Positions 6,972-7,518 of a stretch of 7,518 nucleotides of DNA are shown here, piece after piece. Within the stretch, counting starts at the first letter, position 1; each line of letters begins with the position of its first letter. Origin of the DNA: Lachnospiraceae bacterium. Lineage in GTDB: Bacteria > Bacillota > Clostridia > Lachnospirales > Lachnospiraceae. The notes beneath the pieces were generated by a model. That model ran no database searches, had not been told where the DNA came from, and saw only the letters and a list, made by a program, of their open reading frames with translations. The stretch is from assembly GCA_900759225.1 (NCBI GenBank), contig CAAEUM010000218.1, positions 1 through 7,518 of the forward strand. Direction: 5' to 3'. The translations under genes and the position numbers were made by a program.

Positions 6972-7518
6972 TTATAGTTCCATGGTGATTCCTTCTGCGG
7001 CTTCTATGGGGATGGCAAACAGAGAAGCCTGTTCCCCAGTTTCCTTCATGACTGTTTCACAGATAGAATTCAGCACTGCCTTCCGTTTCTTTTTTGGAAT
7101 AAGGATCAACAGGATTTCTTTTTCTCTGGCAAGGGAAATTCCTAAAAATTTCCGGGAGGACTGATCAAAATCCCGGGCCTTGATCAGGGTTCCTCCCTGG
7201 CAGCCAGCGGCTTTTGCTGCATCTACCACCAGGCTGGAAATCTCTTCATCGATCAGGGAAGCAATTAATTCGTAATCAGGAAAAGTGTTCATGGAAGGAT
7301 CCTCCTTGTTGTCTGTATGGGAAATTGTATCACTGAAAGTGACGGATGGCAAATATCCAGCTGCAGTTTTGCTGATCCCGGAAAGGGGAATCAGGAAGGC
7401 GATGCCTTTTCCCGGCTTTTTAAATTCCATTTCCCCGCCAAGCTTTTTTAAGAGAAGGCGGGATGACTGCCGGGTGCCAATTCCTATTACCAGCTCTTTT
7501 TCAGGCTGGTCCAGGCCC
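6972..7518 (-). CDS. Tandem PII-like (P-II family nitrogen regulator) protein, 5' end outside window
   Basis: PII proteins are small trimeric cytoplasmic signal proteins that bind ATP/ADP and often 2-oxoglutarate and control transporters or enzymes. The frame is open to the right edge (182 codons visible), so the ATG at 7430 is internal. The visible part holds the end of one PII-like domain (KELVIGIGTRQ to GKGIAFLIPLSGI), a linker of about 26 residues, and a whole second domain (YELIASLID, then GGTLIKARDF, REKEILLILIP, FAIPIEAAEGI). The two halves align: KELVIGIG with KEILLILI, and FLIPLSGI with FAIPIEAAEGI. The second domain has a short T-loop without the uridylylated Tyr and lacks the GDGKI nucleotide signature, while the first keeps GKGIAF, so ligands are uncertain. 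An in-frame ATG at 7292 with a strong ribosome binding site could give a separate 106-residue domain. Similar clostridial PII genes can sit beside DUF1538 membrane genes, which would be upstream and out of view. Confidence 0.78.
   Translation of the reverse strand, partial: GLDQPEKELVIGIGTRQSSRLLLKKLGGEMEFKKPGKGIAFLIPLSGISKTAAGYLPSVTFSDTISHTDNKEDPSMNTFPDYELIASLIDEEISSLVVDAAKAAGCQGGTLIKARDFDQSSRKFLGISLAREKEILLILIPKKKRKAVLNSICETVMKETGEQASLFAIPIEAAEGITMEL
7301..7307 (-). promoter_or_regulatory. Internal ribosome binding site before an in-frame ATG in the PII-like gene
   Basis: On the minus strand AAGGAGG (7307 to 7301) lies 8 nt before an ATG at 7292-7290, an ideal Shine-Dalgarno and spacing. 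It falls in the linker between the two PII-like domains and in the same frame. Initiation there would make a protein of 106 residues, the usual length of a single-domain PII. This is the strongest Shine-Dalgarno on the minus strand of the window and far better than that of the downstream gene. Confidence 0.55.

Overview
The window is ordinary chromosomal DNA, most likely from a clostridial Bacillota, probably Lachnospiraceae. This rests on strong AGGAGG-type ribosome binding sites, roughly 50% GC, a sigma-A-like promoter, and the gene set: a YbhJ-type aconitase-family hydratase with citrate synthase and NAD-type isocitrate dehydrogenase, a CPBP protease, a bacterial EndoQ homologue and a tandem PII-like protein. 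The assignment is by recognition, not by a search. No RNA genes, insertion sequences, CRISPR arrays or attachment sites were seen.

Left (1-822, +): the end of a membrane-embedded CPBP-family metalloprotease whose reading frame is open at the left edge. It is followed by a 227-bp AT-rich gap (823-1049). The gap holds a 17-bp inverted repeat (902-918), a good promoter (TGGACA, 17 bp, TATAGT; 927-955), a long folded leader (971-1028) and a possible 26-codon leader ORF (986-1066) that overlaps the start of the next gene.

Centre (1050-5731, +): a compact three-gene operon for the oxidative arm of the citric acid cycle. Citrate synthase joins acetyl-CoA and oxaloacetate, the YbhJ-type hydratase presumably isomerises citrate to isocitrate, and an NAD-type isocitrate dehydrogenase makes 2-oxoglutarate. 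In an anaerobe this serves mainly glutamate synthesis. Gaps are 29 and 3 bp, so one transcript is likely. The notable point is that the aconitase step falls to the YbhJ branch, whose E. coli member has no firmly assigned function, and not to a standard AcnA/AcnB enzyme.

Right (5728-7518, -): a convergent pair. The downstream gene encodes an endonuclease Q-type PHP-domain DNA repair protein, and its stop codon overlaps the stop codon of the isocitrate dehydrogenase gene. Upstream of it, and cut by the right edge, is a protein with two fused PII-like domains. A near-perfect internal ribosome binding site and ATG could also yield the second PII domain alone. PII proteins classically sense 2-oxoglutarate, the product of the facing operon, but that link is only suggestive here. 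No clearly new system is evident; the best leads are the YbhJ operon, its structured leader, and the internal start in the tandem PII gene.
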